The position numbers and the translations under genes are program-made. Below are positions 6,349-16,833 of a stretch of 64,000 nucleotides of DNA, one piece after another (the first letter of the stretch is position 1; each line of letters starts with the position of its first letter). The stretch is from Massiliimalia massiliensis. Its GTDB lineage: Bacteria > Bacillota > Clostridia > Oscillospirales > Ruminococcaceae. The stretch is taken from contig NZ_FUHT01000003.1 in assembly GCF_900155615.1 (NCBI RefSeq), forward strand, positions 186,001-250,000. The letters run 5' to 3'. The notes beneath the pieces are model-generated. The model did not search any database. It had not been told where the DNA came from and was given only the letters and a program-made list of their open reading frames with translations.

Positions 6349-8391
6349 GTGCCAAAACAAACCACAAAACCAAATATACCATCAAAGAAAAGAAATTATC
6401 AGCATCGCAATCCAAAACCCGCGAACCTGATTGTTCAGGAGCCGCGTGAAATGACAATAGAGGAACGTCTGAAGGCACTGCGCTTTGCGGGTGAGAATCC
6501 GCAGGCTGAGGCAGTCTCAGAACCGCCGATGCAGAAAGCGGCGCCTGCTGCGGAAAAAGCCGCCCAAAAGCCTGCCGCGACCAAAAGACAGGGTGCAGCC
6601 GCACGGCGGGCGCCGGCCGCCAGGACGGCAGGGAAAAAACCGGTCGAAAAGCTGGCGGAGACCGGCAAAAAAACCACTTCGAAAGCCAAAGAGTCCGGAA
6701 AATCCAAGAGCTCTAAAAATAAAGTTGCACGGAAAACGCCTGTCCGGATTATCCCGCTGGGCGGCCTGCACGAAATTGGGAAAAACATTACGGTCTATGA
6801 GTGTGGAAACGATGCGTTCCTGGTTGACTGCGGGATGGGCTTCCCGGATGCGGACATGCTGGGGGTGGATCTGGTCATCCCGGATTTCACCTATCTGGAA
6901 AAGAACAAAGAAAAGATCCGCGGGATTGTGATTACTCACGGGCATGAAGACCATATCGGATCGATTCCATACCTGCTGAAACGAATGAACGTGCCGATCT
7001 ACGGCACCAAGCTCACCATCGGGCTGATCGAAGGAAAATTAAAGGAGCATGGCCTGCTCGGAAAAGCAAACCTAAATGTAATTACTCCAAAACAGACCGT
7101 AAAAATGGGCTGCATGGCGGTGGAATTTATCCGCGTCAACCATTCGATCCCGGACGCTGTAGGGGTTGCGATCCACACGCCTGCCGGCGTAATTGTCTAT
7201 ACCGGGGACTTTAAGGTGGACTTTTCTCCGATTGAAGGAGAAATCATCGATTTGGCCCGCTTTGCAGAGCTGGGCAATAAAGGGGTATTGTGCCTGCTGT
7301 CCGACTCAACAAACGCGGAACGACCCGGCTCAACCATGAGTGAAAGCAAGGTTGGGCAGTCGTTCAATACCTTGTTTAACCAGGCGGAGGGAAAGCGGAT
7401 CATCGTCGCAACCTTCTCCTCCAATATCCACCGGATACAGCAGATTGCGGACAATGCCATTAAATATGGCAGGAAGGTCGCGGTATCCGGCCGCAGCATG
7501 ATCAATGTAGTAGGAAAGGCGATGGAGCTGGGCTATCTCAACGTGCCGGACAACCTGTTCATTGAGATTGATGCGATTAACCGTTATCCGGCTGATAAAA
7601 TTGTTCTGATTACTACCGGAAGCCAGGGGGAACCGCTTTCCGCGTTATCCCGGATGGCATCTTCCGATCATCGGAAGGTCAGCGTTACGCCGAATGACTT
7701 TATTATCATTTCCGCCACGCCGATCCCGGGAAATGAAAAGCATGTGACCCGGGTGGTTAACGACCTGCTTCAGCTTGGCGCGGAAGTGATTTATGAGAAA
7801 ATGTATGAAGTCCATGTATCCGGACATGCCTGTCAGGATGAGCTGAAGCTTCTGCTCTCCCTGACAAAGCCGAAGTATTTCATCCCGGTTCATGGGGAAT
7901 ATAAGCATCTTATCGCCCATTCACGTCTGGCGCGGTCGATTGGAATTCCTCCATCGAATATCCATATCGGCGATATCGGCCAGGTGATTCAGCTTGACAA
8001 TGTCGAGATGAAGGTGATCGGGACAGTGGAGGCAGGCGGCGTGTTTGTCGACGGCTTGGGTGTCGGAGACGTCGGATCGATTGTTATCCGGGACAGGAAG
8101 CGCCTGGCACAGGACGGGCTGATTATTATTGTCGCCACCATTCAAAAGGAAACCGGACTTTGTATGGCAGGGCCGGATATTGTTTCCAGAGGGTTTGTCT
8201 ATGTCCGGGAATCTGAGGAGCTGATGGAAGAGGCCAGGGTGATTGTTAAACGGGCGCTGGATAAATGCTTGGACAGCGGTGTGCGCGACTGGACAACAAT
8301 TAAGAATGAAATCAAAGACGCGCTTTCCAGCTTTATCTTCCGCAAGACGAAACGCTCTCCTATGATTCTGCCGATTATGATGGAAGTTTAA
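6349..8391 (+). CDS. rnj: Ribonuclease J with long N-terminal extension
   Basis: Metallo-beta-lactamase/beta-CASP ribonuclease with 5'-exo and endonuclease activity, central to mRNA decay and rRNA maturation. The core starts near residue 128 (RIIPLGGLHEIGKN). The zinc motif HGHEDHIG and the later GDFKVD and HGEYKHL motifs are visible. I start at a GTG (6349) preceded by AGAGGGGA, giving 680 residues. The family is usually about 550. The extra ~127 N-terminal residues are rich in Lys, Ala, Pro and Glu and look disordered, perhaps for RNA or partner binding. A terminator follows immediately. Confidence 0.94.
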   Translation: MPKQTTKPNIPSKKRNYQHRNPKPANLIVQEPREMTIEERLKALRFAGENPQAEAVSEPPMQKAAPAAEKAAQKPAATKRQGAAARRAPAARTAGKKPVEKLAETGKKTTSKAKESGKSKSSKNKVARKTPVRIIPLGGLHEIGKNITVYECGNDAFLVDCGMGFPDADMLGVDLVIPDFTYLEKNKEKIRGIVITHGHEDHIGSIPYLLKRMNVPIYGTKLTIGLIEGKLKEHGLLGKANLNVITPKQTVKMGCMAVEFIRVNHSIPDAVGVAIHTPAGVIVYTGDFKVDFSPIEGEIIDLARFAELGNKGVLCLLSDSTNAERPGSTMSESKVGQSFNTLFNQAEGKRIIVATFSSNIHRIQQIADNAIKYGRKVAVSGRSMINVVGKAMELGYLNVPDNLFIEIDAINRYPADKIVLITTGSQGEPLSALSRMASSDHRKVSVTPNDFIIISATPIPGNEKHVTRVVNDLLQLGAEVIYEKMYEVHVSGHACQDELKLLLSLTKPKYFIPVHGEYKHLIAHSRLARSIGIPPSNIHIGDIGQVIQLDNVEMKVIGTVEAGGVFVDGLGVGDVGSIVIRDRKRLAQDGLIIIVATIQKETGLCMAGPDIVSRGFVYVRESEELMEEARVIVKRALDKCLDSGVRDWTTIKNEIKDALSSFIFRKTKRSPMILPIMMEV

Positions 8392-8412
8392 TATAAAGAC
8401 TCGTAAGGAAAA

Positions 8413-8440
8413 GGACGGCCGCGGCCGTCCTTTTCTTTTT
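8413..8440. terminator. Intrinsic terminator after RNase J
   Basis: GGACGGCC (8413-8420) pairs with GGCCGTCC (8423-8430), followed by TTTTCTTTTT. Confidence 0.9.
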
Positions 8441-8457
8441 CTTCCGACAGAATTCCT

Positions 8458-8486
8458 TTGCTTTTTGAGCTAAAATATTGTATAAT
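8458..8486 (+). promoter_or_regulatory. Promoter of the gdpP cluster
   Basis: TTGCTT (8458-8463) and TATAAT (8481-8486) are separated by 17 bases. Confidence 0.65.
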
Positions 8487-8543
8487 AGGTCTAACTAAAT
8501 TTATGACGGGGAAGTTATTCCTAGCAAAAGGAGGACAAAGCCG

Positions 8544-10532
8544 ATGCAAAAGTATAAAAAGGTATGGATTCTGCGGCCTTTTATGGTTCTTGCAGTCCTG
8601 CTGGGCGCGCTTTTGCTGCTGGTGGCATACTCCCGGCACTGGATCTTGTTCGTATGCCTTCTGCCGGTTGTCCTTGGTGCGCTTGGTTATATGTTTTACC
8701 GCTATTTCCGTCTGCATCGGGAGATTTACCGCCTGCTGAAAAATATGGGGCAGCATCTGAATGTCACGCACCGCCAGGGAATGTTCGACCTGCCGATGCC
8801 TGCCGCGGTGGTTTCGCAACGCCGGGAGATCGTCTGGTATAACGAAGCCTTCCGGAAGGTGCTGGCACAGGAGGATTTGTACGGTTCTTATCTCAACCGG
8901 ATTACCTTCCGCAGCCTGGATGAGATCAAGCACCATCAGGGGGACATCATCTCCTACAAAAACAAGCATTACCGGGTTTATATTGTCAGTACCGATTCTG
9001 AGGAGGAACCGATGCATCTGCTTTATTTCATTGATGTGACCGAACTGTATGACACGGCGATGAAATATAAGCTGACCCGCCCGGTTATAATGGTAATCCT
9101 GCTGGACAGCTATGAGGAGATTGTCAAAAACGCCAGGGAGAGCGAAAAGACCCAGATTTTAAGCGAGGTTAACCGTCTGCTGGAGCAGTATATCGGGCAG
9201 ACCACCGGCTTTATTATCCGCCTGGAACGGGATCGTTATATGGCGATTGTAGAGCAGCAGCATTTTGACAGGATGCTGGAGGAACGTTTTTCAATCCTGG
9301 ATCAGACCAAGAACATATTGACTACGGAGCGAGTGCCGATTACCCTTTCAATTGGGATTGGGTATCAGGCCGAAACCTTTGTGGAAAACGAGCAGGACGC
9401 CCGTCAGGCGCTCGACATGGCGCTGGGACGCGGCGGAGACCAGGTGGCATTGAAGATAGAGGGCGGCTTTAAATTTTATGGCGGCGCCTCCAAGGGCGTT
9501 GAAAAACGAACGAAGGTGAAGAGCCGGATCATTGCCTCCGCCATGCTGGAGCTGATTGAGAACAGCGACCAGATTTTGATTATGGGACATAAATTTGCTG
9601 ACCTTGACGCTGTTGGTGCCGCGATTGGGATGGCGAGAGCCTGCCAGTGTCTCGGCAAAGACGTGCATGTGGTGCTGGATTACCATAAATGCCTTGCTGA
9701 TTGCCTGGTCGACCACTACCGCAAGTATGAGAAGGACGATTTATTTGTCTCTCCGCATGAGGCGTTTTCGTTTATCCGGAGAGGGACGCTTCTGTTTGTG
9801 GTCGATACCCATTCGCCGCACTTTGTTGAGAGCGCAGAGGTGTATCAGGCATGTAAAAACGTGGTTGTAATTGACCATCACCGGAAGATGGTAGACTATA
9901 TCGATAACGCGGTTATTTTCTATCATGAGCCTTATGCATCGTCCGCCTCTGAGATGGTGACGGAGCTAGTGCAGTATCTCGGCAATGAATGTGTTTTGGC
10001 GCATTATCATGCGGAGGCCCTGCTTGCAGGAATCATGCTTGACACCAAAAACTTTATTATGAAAACCGGGGTGCGTACCTTTGAGGCGGCGGCCTATCTG
10101 AAAAAGATGGGTGCGGATACTATCGAGGTGCGGAAGCTGTTTGCCAGCTCGATGGATTCCTACCAGAATAAAACAAAGCTCGTCGCGTCTGCAGAGGTAT
10201 ATCACGGCTGCGCGATTGCCTGCAGCGACCTGTTAACCGATGATATCCGGGTTGTGGCGGCACAGGCTGCGGACGATCTTTTGGGAATCGACGGAGTGGA
10301 CGCTTCCTTTGTGCTGTATGAGCAGGGAGATACGGTAAACGTATCGGCCCGTTCGATGGGAGCGATGAATGTCCAGGTGATTATGGAAGCCTTGGGCGGC
10401 GGCGGTCATCTGACCATGGCGGCGGCACAGATAGCAGATTCCGATATTCCAAAGGTCAAGCAGCTTTTGCTGAATGCAATTGATGATTATAATACTAACA
10501 TGGCTAGAAAAAAGACGTCCCAGAATGCGTGA
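8544..10532 (+). CDS. gdpP: Cyclic-di-AMP phosphodiesterase GdpP
   Basis: Membrane-anchored DHH/DHHA1 phosphodiesterase that hydrolyses c-di-AMP, 662 residues. Two N-terminal membrane segments span about residues 11-55. A PAS-like domain (~75-165) and a degenerate GGDEF domain (~170-300, with GRGGDQ in place of the active motif) follow. The catalytic DHH domain has HKFADLDAVGAA, VVDTHS and VIDHHRK, and ends in the DHHA1 motif GGGGH. AGGAGG precedes the ATG. It is followed closely by rplI and dnaB, the conserved gdpP-rplI-dnaB order of Firmicutes. Confidence 0.95.
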   Translation: MQKYKKVWILRPFMVLAVLLGALLLLVAYSRHWILFVCLLPVVLGALGYMFYRYFRLHREIYRLLKNMGQHLNVTHRQGMFDLPMPAAVVSQRREIVWYNEAFRKVLAQEDLYGSYLNRITFRSLDEIKHHQGDIISYKNKHYRVYIVSTDSEEEPMHLLYFIDVTELYDTAMKYKLTRPVIMVILLDSYEEIVKNARESEKTQILSEVNRLLEQYIGQTTGFIIRLERDRYMAIVEQQHFDRMLEERFSILDQTKNILTTERVPITLSIGIGYQAETFVENEQDARQALDMALGRGGDQVALKIEGGFKFYGGASKGVEKRTKVKSRIIASAMLELIENSDQILIMGHKFADLDAVGAAIGMARACQCLGKDVHVVLDYHKCLADCLVDHYRKYEKDDLFVSPHEAFSFIRRGTLLFVVDTHSPHFVESAEVYQACKNVVVIDHHRKMVDYIDNAVIFYHEPYASSASEMVTELVQYLGNECVLAHYHAEALLAGIMLDTKNFIMKTGVRTFEAAAYLKKMGADTIEVRKLFASSMDSYQNKTKLVASAEVYHGCAIACSDLLTDDIRVVAAQAADDLLGIDGVDASFVLYEQGDTVNVSARSMGAMNVQVIMEALGGGGHLTMAAAQIADSDIPKVKQLLLNAIDDYNTNMARKKTSQNA

Positions 10533-10555
10533 TGGGACAATGAGGAGGAAGAAAG

Positions 10556-11002
10556 ATGAAGGTTATTTTAAAAGAGGATGTTAAGGGAAGCGGCAAGAAG
10601 GGCGATCTGGTCAATGTAGCTGACGGCTACGCAAAGAACTTCCTGCTGAAAAAGGGGCTGGCTGTTCCGGCGGACGCCCAGGCAATCAATGAGAAAAAGA
10701 CAAAGGACGCTGCGGTGGCGCACCATGCGCAGGTGTTGCTGGATGAGGCGAAGGAAGCGGCAAAGCGGCTGTCTGACAAAACGGTAAAGGTGACCGCGCG
10801 CGCCGGTGAAAACGGCAAGCTGTTCGGGAAGGTTACCTCCAAGGAGATTGCGGCTGCGGTAGAAAAAGAATTTGGCATGGAGGTCAACAAAAAAAAGATC
10901 AGCCTGGAGCAGGATATCAAGACCTTTGGCACCTTTACATTTGAACTGAAGCTGCATCCCGGCGTAACGGCAAAGATGTTTGTCAGTGTGTCGGAGGAAT
11001 AA
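10556..11002 (+). CDS. rplI: 50S ribosomal protein L9
   Basis: Large-subunit protein L9, 148 residues, the normal length. The N-terminal rRNA-binding domain reads [19 protein letters not shown] and includes [17 protein letters not shown] long central helix and a C-terminal domain ([13 protein letters not shown]) follow. GAGGAGG precedes the ATG. A U-tailed hairpin separates it from dnaB. Confidence 0.97.
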   Translation: MKVILKEDVKGSGKKGDLVNVADGYAKNFLLKKGLAVPADAQAINEKKTKDAAVAHHAQVLLDEAKEAAKRLSDKTVKVTARAGENGKLFGKVTSKEIAAAVEKEFGMEVNKKKISLEQDIKTFGTFTFELKLHPGVTAKMFVSVSEE

Positions 11003-11025
11003 TAAACACAGGCGAAATGCCGGGG

Positions 11026-11066
11026 ACAGAACGTCTTAACAGGACGTTCTGTTCTGTTTGTTTTTT
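11026..11066 (+). terminator. Terminator or attenuator between rplI and dnaB
   Basis: ACAGAACGTC (11026-11035) pairs with GACGTTCTGT (11043-11052) around a 7-base loop, followed by a T-rich stretch. dnaB has no obvious own promoter, so partial read-through is likely. Confidence 0.75.
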
Positions 11067-11083
11067 GGAAGGGAGGGAGACCT

Positions 11084-12439
11084 TTGGCCGAATATTCAGA
11101 GTTTGACCTGGAGAACCAGCCATACAGCCTGGAAGCGGAGCAGTCTGTACTGGGCGGTATTTTGATTAACCCGGATTGCTTCAGCACGGTGCTGGAGGTA
11201 TTAACCCGTTCTGATATGTTTTACCGCAGGCAGCATGCAGAGCTTTACGACATCTTTCTGAGCATGTTTAATCTCTCCAAGCCAATCGATTTTATTACAG
11301 TGCTGGACGAGGTGAACCAGGCGCACATTTTTGAGGATGAGACATCGGCAAAGGTGTATCTCGCACAGTTGATGGAAATGGTTCCGTCAACGGCTAATAT
11401 TACCAATTACTGCCAGATTGTACTAAACCGGTATTACCGCCGGCGGCTGATTCTGGCGGCAAAGGAAATTGAGGAATACGCCCGGGATGAAGAGGGAACG
11501 GCGACCCAGCTCATGGATATGGCGGAACAGAAGCTCTATGATATCCGCCAGGGGAAGGATAACAGCGAGCTGATCCCGATTGACAAGGTGATTATCGGCA
11601 CCTATGACAGGCTCCAGAAGCTGACCGGCGAGGACCGTGACCTGTATCTGGGATTAAGCAGCGGATTTTCCAGACTGGACGCCATGATGACAGGGCTGAA
11701 TAAGTCCGACCTAATTCTGCTGGCGGCGCGTCCTGGTATGGGAAAAACCTCCTTCGCGCTGAATATTGCGACAAATGTGGCCAAGAAATACGAAAAGGAC
11801 GTTGTAGTTTTTTCCCTTGAAATGTCCAGCGAGCAGCTGGTAAGCAGGATTTTGTCCTCCGAAGCACAGATTTCCAGTCAGGATCTGCGTCTCGGAAAGC
11901 TGAGCCCGGATCAATGGGTACAGCTTGCGGCAAGCGCTGATATCCTTTCAAAAACCAATATGTACCTGGACGATACGCCGGGGATTACCGTTGCGGAGAT
12001 GAAGGCAAAGGTAAGGCGGCTGAAAAACCTCGGCTTGATTGTTATTGACTACCTGCAGTTGATGACCGGAAGCGGACGGAGTGAAAACCGGGTGCAGGAG
12101 GTTTCAAAAATTACCAGAAACCTGAAAATTATGGCGAAAGAGCTGAATATTCCCGTCATTGTGCTGTCACAGCTTAACCGTTCCGCAGAACAGCGGCCCG
12201 ACCATAAGCCGATGCTGTCCGACCTGCGTGAGTCCGGCTCCATCGAGCAGGATGCGGATATCGTCATGTTCCTGTTCCGGGCGGGATATTACGATAAGGA
12301 AATTGAAAATCCGAATGTTGCCCAGTGTATTCTGGCGAAAAACCGTCATGGGTCGACCGGTGAGGTTGACCTGTCCTGGATCGGGGAATTCACAAGGTTT
12401 GGCAACCTGGAGGTCAGCCGAGATGAACCTCCGTTCTAA
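11084..12439 (+). CDS. dnaB: Replicative DNA helicase DnaB
   Basis: Hexameric replication-fork helicase (called DnaC in Bacillus), 451 residues. The N-terminal domain begins PYSLEAEQSVLGGIL. The RecA-like motor has Walker A in ARPGMGKTSFALN, the Walker B region LIVIDYLQLM, and SGSIEQDADIVMFL plus the downstream KNRHG arginine-finger motif. The start is a TTG with GGGAGGGAG upstream; no better in-frame start exists near the conserved N-terminus. Its end overlaps the start of tilS by 17 bases. Confidence 0.96.
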   Translation: MAEYSEFDLENQPYSLEAEQSVLGGILINPDCFSTVLEVLTRSDMFYRRQHAELYDIFLSMFNLSKPIDFITVLDEVNQAHIFEDETSAKVYLAQLMEMVPSTANITNYCQIVLNRYYRRRLILAAKEIEEYARDEEGTATQLMDMAEQKLYDIRQGKDNSELIPIDKVIIGTYDRLQKLTGEDRDLYLGLSSGFSRLDAMMTGLNKSDLILLAARPGMGKTSFALNIATNVAKKYEKDVVVFSLEMSSEQLVSRILSSEAQISSQDLRLGKLSPDQWVQLAASADILSKTNMYLDDTPGITVAEMKAKVRRLKNLGLIVIDYLQLMTGSGRSENRVQEVSKITRNLKIMAKELNIPVIVLSQLNRSAEQRPDHKPMLSDLRESGSIEQDADIVMFLFRAGYYDKEIENPNVAQCILAKNRHGSTGEVDLSWIGEFTRFGNLEVSRDEPPF

Positions 12440-13790
12440 GCTGGAAAATCTGCCGCTTCAAGAGGGCGACGCTGTTGTAATCGGGTTGTCCGGCGGGGCG
12501 GATTCTGTCTGTCTGACCCATCTCCTGCTAGGGTGGGAAGGAATTTCCCTTTACGCCTGCCATCTCAACCACAGTCTGCGCGGAGAGGAAAGCGAACGGG
12601 ACGCACAGTTTGTCCGTTCTTTCTGTGAGGAATGGCGCATACCATGTGTTGTGGAGAAGGTTTGTGTCAGGGATTTGGCAGTGGAAAACGGCTGGACACT
12701 GGAGGAAGCAGGGCGGGAAGCGCGCTACGCGTTCTTTGAACGGACGGCGGAACGGCTCGGACAGGATGTGCGCGGGAAGGTTTGGATTGCAACCGCCCAC
12801 ACCTTATCTGATCAGGCGGAGACAGTCCTGTTCCGGATGGCAAGGGGCACCGGACATAAAGGCATGTGCGGAATTCCCGGACAGCGGGGGAGAATCCTGC
12901 GTCCTCTGCTGGGGATCAGCCGGGAAGAGGTGGAAGCCTATTGCAGCGAGCATCGGCTCTCCTACGTTACTGACAGTACCAATCTTTCCGCGGATTACAG
13001 CAGAAACCGGATTCGGCTGGAGGTGATCCCGCCTCTGAAAAAAATCAATCCGGCGGCAGAACGGCATATCGGGCAGATGGCCGAGCTGTTCCGGGAAGAG
13101 GAGGCCTGGCTGGATGGCATGGCCCGGGAGGCTTATCAGAAGGCGCTCTGCATAGAAGGCTTGTCCCTGGCGGAATTGTCAGACTGCCATCCGGCGCTTT
13201 GCCGGCGGATGCTGGCTCTGTTTTTGGAAACGCATCGGCTTCCGGCCTCGTTTGACAGGGTGGAAACCTTGTATCAGATGGTGCGCGCGGGAAAAGGGAG
13301 AAGCTCCCTTTCAGCCAATTATGATGTGGTTTGTGAAAGGGGCCTGCTGCGGACAGAGAGGCCGGAGCTTCCCTGTCCTTATTTTGAAGAAAGGCTTCAT
13401 GACGGGCTTTATCAGAGTAAAACAGGTAAAGTGTATAAAATTAAAACTTTAGACACAGATACTTCTGCTCTTGTTAATAAAATTTATAAAAATGTATTTG
13501 ATATTTTTCTGGATTGTGGTAAAATATCAGGTAGTGTTACCATTCGCCAGAAACGGCCGGGGGACGAGATTCGTCTGGCTGGTCGGGGCTGTACAAAATC
13601 GCTGAAGAAACTGTTTCAGGAAAGCGGCATCCGGCCGGACGACAGGCTCAAACAGTTTGTGGCAGCGGATGAAACCGGCGTGGTCGCGGTAGAGGGCTTC
13701 GGGGTTGCCGAGCGGATATGCTGTGATCCGATGACAACAAAGGCTGTTGAGATACGCCTAGTGAAAGGAACAGAAAAGGATGAAGGATGA
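12423..13790 (+). CDS. tilS: tRNA(Ile)-lysidine synthase
   Basis: Modifies C34 of tRNA-Ile(CAU) to lysidine so that it reads AUA, 455 residues. The PP-loop ATPase motif GLSGGADSV lies near residues 22-30. [14 protein letters not shown] and [15 protein letters not shown] follow, with the TilS substrate and C-terminal domains afterwards. The ATG at 12423 has GGAGG upstream and overlaps dnaB. A markedly AT-rich stretch (~13425-13530) encodes the linker before the C-terminal domain and contains a promoter-like sequence. The end overlaps hpt by 11 bases. Confidence 0.95.
   Translation: MNLRSKLENLPLQEGDAVVIGLSGGADSVCLTHLLLGWEGISLYACHLNHSLRGEESERDAQFVRSFCEEWRIPCVVEKVCVRDLAVENGWTLEEAGREARYAFFERTAERLGQDVRGKVWIATAHTLSDQAETVLFRMARGTGHKGMCGIPGQRGRILRPLLGISREEVEAYCSEHRLSYVTDSTNLSADYSRNRIRLEVIPPLKKINPAAERHIGQMAELFREEEAWLDGMAREAYQKALCIEGLSLAELSDCHPALCRRMLALFLETHRLPASFDRVETLYQMVRAGKGRSSLSANYDVVCERGLLRTERPELPCPYFEERLHDGLYQSKTGKVYKIKTLDTDTSALVNKIYKNVFDIFLDCGKISGSVTIRQKRPGDEIRLAGRGCTKSLKKLFQESGIRPDDRLKQFVAADETGVVAVEGFGVAERICCDPMTTKAVEIRLVKGTEKDEG
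13498..13525 (+). promoter_or_regulatory. Possible internal promoter for hpt-ftsH
   Basis: TTGATA (13498-13503) and TAAAAT (13520-13525) are separated by 16 bases inside an unusually AT-rich part of tilS. Confidence 0.35.
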
Positions 13791-14322
13791 TATTTTAAAG
13801 GTACTTCTGACGGAAGAGGAGCTCAAGGCTAAGGTTAGGGAACTGGGCGCGCAGATCACAAAGGACTATCAGGATAAAAAGCTGCTCCTGGTCAGCGTTC
13901 TGAAAGGCTCTGTCGTTTTTATGGCCGATCTGATGCGGGCGATTGATACCTATTGCCAGATCGACTTTATGAATGTCTCCAGCTATGGTTCCGGAACAAA
14001 GACGACCGGAACGGTAAAAATCATCAAGGATCTGGACATTGATATCGCGGGATATGACCTGTTGATTGTAGAGGATATTTTGGACAGCGGGAAAACACTG
14101 AGCTATATTAAAAAGATTTTGCTGGAAAGAAAACCAAATTCGATTAAAATCTGTACGCTGCTTGATAAGCCGGAACGCAGACAGGTGCCGGACATCAAAG
14201 CGGATTATAAGGGATTCATCGTACCGGATGAATTCGTTGTTGGATATGGGCTTGACTATGCGGAAACTTATCGGAATTTACCATATCTTGGCGTTCTAAA
14301 ACCGGAAGTTTATTCCGACTGA
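13780..14322 (+). CDS. hpt: Hypoxanthine phosphoribosyltransferase
   Basis: Purine salvage enzyme that converts hypoxanthine or guanine and PRPP to IMP or GMP, 180 residues. The PRPP-binding motif reads [13 protein letters not shown] (about residues 94-106). The substrate loop [12 protein letters not shown] and the C-terminal [11 protein letters not shown] are typical. It overlaps the end of tilS, and ftsH follows after 47 bases: the conserved tilS-hpt-ftsH order of Firmicutes. Confidence 0.96.
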   Translation: MKDDILKVLLTEEELKAKVRELGAQITKDYQDKKLLLVSVLKGSVVFMADLMRAIDTYCQIDFMNVSSYGSGTKTTGTVKIIKDLDIDIAGYDLLIVEDILDSGKTLSYIKKILLERKPNSIKICTLLDKPERRQVPDIKADYKGFIVPDEFVVGYGLDYAETYRNLPYLGVLKPEVYSD

Positions 14323-14369
14323 GTGAAACATCTGTCTGAGAATCTGTTGGTTAAGGAGAGGTAAGAGCA

Positions 14370-16796
14370 TTGCAGAACAAAAAAAAGACAATCTTGATCT
14401 ATGTCGTTGTATTTGCCGTTTTGTTAATATCGATGTATGCGATTACGCAGACGGTCAAAAAGGGAATGGAGCCAACATTCAAATACTCTGATGTAGTCGA
14501 GCTGTTTGAAGACGACCAGGTAGAGGATTTTGACCTTGACCTTGGAAACGGCGAACTGAAGGTAATTTTGCGCAACGGCGTGAATTTTACTGGTGCGCAG
14601 AAAACAGCAGAGGGAAAATCGGCCTTTACCTATAAGGTGCCGGTTGTTTCCGTTTTCCTGGATGACATCCAGGATGTAGTGAAGGAGAATAACGCAAAGC
14701 ACCCGGACAGCAAAATCACCTGGGACTATGCTTATAGCGGCGGCAATACCAGTCTTTTGATGCAGTTTATCCCGACAATCCTGCTGATTGTTGCGATGGT
14801 TGCTCTGTTCATCTTTATGATGCGCCAGGCCGGCGCGGGCGGGAAGATGAACCAATTTGGAAAAGCGAATATGAAAAATCCGGTTCAGCATGGAATCAAG
14901 ACAACCTTTGCTGATGTAGCCGGCGCGGATGAAGAGAAAGAGGAACTTGCCGAGATCGTCGAGTTTCTGAAAAATCCGAAAAAGTTTAATGAGCTGGGAG
15001 CAAGAATCCCGAAGGGCGTCCTGCTTCTGGGCCCTCCGGGTACCGGTAAAACACTGCTTGCTAGGGCGGTCGCCGGAGAAGCGGCTGTACCGTTCTTTTC
15101 CATTTCCGGTTCTGACTTTGTAGAAATGTTTGTCGGCGTCGGGGCTTCCCGTGTCCGAGATTTGTTTGAGCAGGCGAAAAAGCACGCGCCTTCTATTGTT
15201 TTCATCGATGAGATCGATGCTGTCGGACGTCATCGCGGCGCCGGCTTAGGCGGCGGCCATGACGAAAGGGAACAGACCTTAAACCAGCTGCTGGTTGAAA
15301 TGGATGGCTTTGGCATGAATCAGGGCGTGATCGTGATTGCGGCGACCAACCGCCGCGATATTCTCGACCCTGCATTGCTCCGTCCGGGAAGGTTTGACCG
15401 GCAGGTTGTTGTCGGTTATCCAGACGTAAAGGGCCGCGAGGAAATCCTGAAGGTACATTCCCGGAACAAGCCGCTCGGCTTTGACGTGGATTTAAAGGTA
15501 ATCGCGAGAAGCACCGCAGGCTTTACCGGTGCTGATTTGGAAAACCTGCTTAATGAGGCGGCGCTGTTGGCGGCGCGGCGCGGAAGAAAGGCAATAACTG
15601 GGGTTGATATTGAGGAAGCAACCATTAAGGTAGTTGCCGGGCCGGAGAAAAAATCACATAAGATTCACCACGTTGACAAAAAAATTACCGCTTATCATGA
15701 AGCGGGCCATGCGGTGGTGACCTACTATAGCCCGACACAGGATCCGGTACACGAAATTTCGATTATCCCGCGTGGAATGGCGGCCGGATATACCATGAAC
15801 CTGCCGGATGAAGACCGCGAGCATGTTTCGAAAACAAAGATGCAGGAGAGCTTGTCTGTTCTGCTCGGCGGGCGTGTAGCTGAAGCAATTGCACTGGATG
15901 ATATCTGCACTGGCGCATCAAATGACATTGAACGCGCGACAAAAACCGCAAGAGATATGATTACCCGTTATGGGTTCAGCTCCCGTTTGGGGCCGATTGT
16001 TTACGGCGAAGCGCAGGAAGAGGTATTCCTGGGACGTGATATGGGCCATCAGCGCAACTATTCCGAGAATGTTGCCGCAGAGATTGATGAAGAGGTTCGT
16101 CTCCTGATTGATCAGGCCTATAACCGCGCGGAAGAAATTCTCAGCAGTCATTACAGCCAGTTGGATCTGGTAGCGAAATATCTGCTGATTAATGAAAAAA
16201 TCAACGCTGACACCTTTAAACAACTCATGAATGGTGAGATCAAGGTGGAGGAGCTGGATGCTGAACTGGCAAAACTGGAGCAAAAGGAGCAGAAGCTGGC
16301 GGCGGGAGAAGCCGGCGAGGCAGCTTCTGGATCCCAAAAGACAGAAGCACCGGTTCCGGAAACTGCAGAAGAAAAGGGTACTGTGGCTAAAGCTGAGGAG
16401 CAGCCTGCCCAAGCTCAGGAGGAAACATCTTCTGAGGAAAATCAGGCTGAGGAGATTACCCAGGCTGAGTCTGCTTCGGCGGAACTCGAAAAAGAGGAAC
16501 CGCCTGTTGCCGGGAAAGCGGAAGAGGCAAAGGCAGAATCCCCTGCAGAGCCGGAAAAGGAAGTAGAGATTAAGCCGGAGGAAGCGGCGGAGAAGCCTGC
16601 TGAATCGGTGGCAGAAGAAGTGAAAGAGGAGAAAAAAGAATCTCCGAAAGCGAAGAAGCCACAGGCTAACCGTTCCCGAAAACGCGCGCCGAAAAAACCG
16701 CAGGCGGCAAAAGCAGAGCCGGCTAAACAACCGGAAAAATCAGAAGGCAGTGCGGAAAGCACAGACGCATCTGAGAATAAAAATAATGAGAAATAA
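14370..16796 (+). CDS. ftsH: ATP-dependent zinc metalloprotease FtsH with long acidic/basic tail
   Basis: Membrane-bound AAA+ protease for quality control of membrane and regulatory proteins, 808 residues. Two N-terminal membrane segments (~8-28 and ~132-155) flank an extracytoplasmic domain. The AAA module has [22 protein letters not shown] and the second region of homology [20 protein letters not shown]; the zinc site is HEAGHA. The start is a TTG with AAGGAGAGG upstream. Homologues are usually 600-650 residues. Here ~175 extra C-terminal residues are rich in Glu, Ala, Lys and Pro and probably disordered. A terminator follows. Confidence 0.96.
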   Translation: MQNKKKTILIYVVVFAVLLISMYAITQTVKKGMEPTFKYSDVVELFEDDQVEDFDLDLGNGELKVILRNGVNFTGAQKTAEGKSAFTYKVPVVSVFLDDIQDVVKENNAKHPDSKITWDYAYSGGNTSLLMQFIPTILLIVAMVALFIFMMRQAGAGGKMNQFGKANMKNPVQHGIKTTFADVAGADEEKEELAEIVEFLKNPKKFNELGARIPKGVLLLGPPGTGKTLLARAVAGEAAVPFFSISGSDFVEMFVGVGASRVRDLFEQAKKHAPSIVFIDEIDAVGRHRGAGLGGGHDEREQTLNQLLVEMDGFGMNQGVIVIAATNRRDILDPALLRPGRFDRQVVVGYPDVKGREEILKVHSRNKPLGFDVDLKVIARSTAGFTGADLENLLNEAALLAARRGRKAITGVDIEEATIKVVAGPEKKSHKIHHVDKKITAYHEAGHAVVTYYSPTQDPVHEISIIPRGMAAGYTMNLPDEDREHVSKTKMQESLSVLLGGRVAEAIALDDICTGASNDIERATKTARDMITRYGFSSRLGPIVYGEAQEEVFLGRDMGHQRNYSENVAAEIDEEVRLLIDQAYNRAEEILSSHYSQLDLVAKYLLINEKINADTFKQLMNGEIKVEELDAELAKLEQKEQKLAAGEAGEAASGSQKTEAPVPETAEEKGTVAKAEEQPAQAQEETSSEENQAEEITQAESASAELEKEEPPVAGKAEEAKAESPAEPEKEVEIKPEEAAEKPAESVAEEVKEEKKESPKAKKPQANRSRKRAPKKPQAAKAEPAKQPEKSEGSAESTDASENKNNEK

Positions 16797-16800
16797 CCAA

Positions 16801-16833
16801 AAAGGACGATGTCATTCATCGTCCTTTTTTTGT
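16801..16833. terminator. Bidirectional terminator between ftsH and the convergent gene
   Basis: AAAGGACGATG (16801-16811) pairs with CATCGTCCTTT (16817-16827), followed by seven or more T. It overlaps the 3' end of the convergent small gene. Confidence 0.9.

Noticed and set aside
15918-16730. 270-codon minus-strand frame opposite the ftsH tail
   Set aside because: Its Leu/Phe/Arg-rich composition is the mirror of the low-complexity Glu/Ala/Lys coding tail of FtsH.
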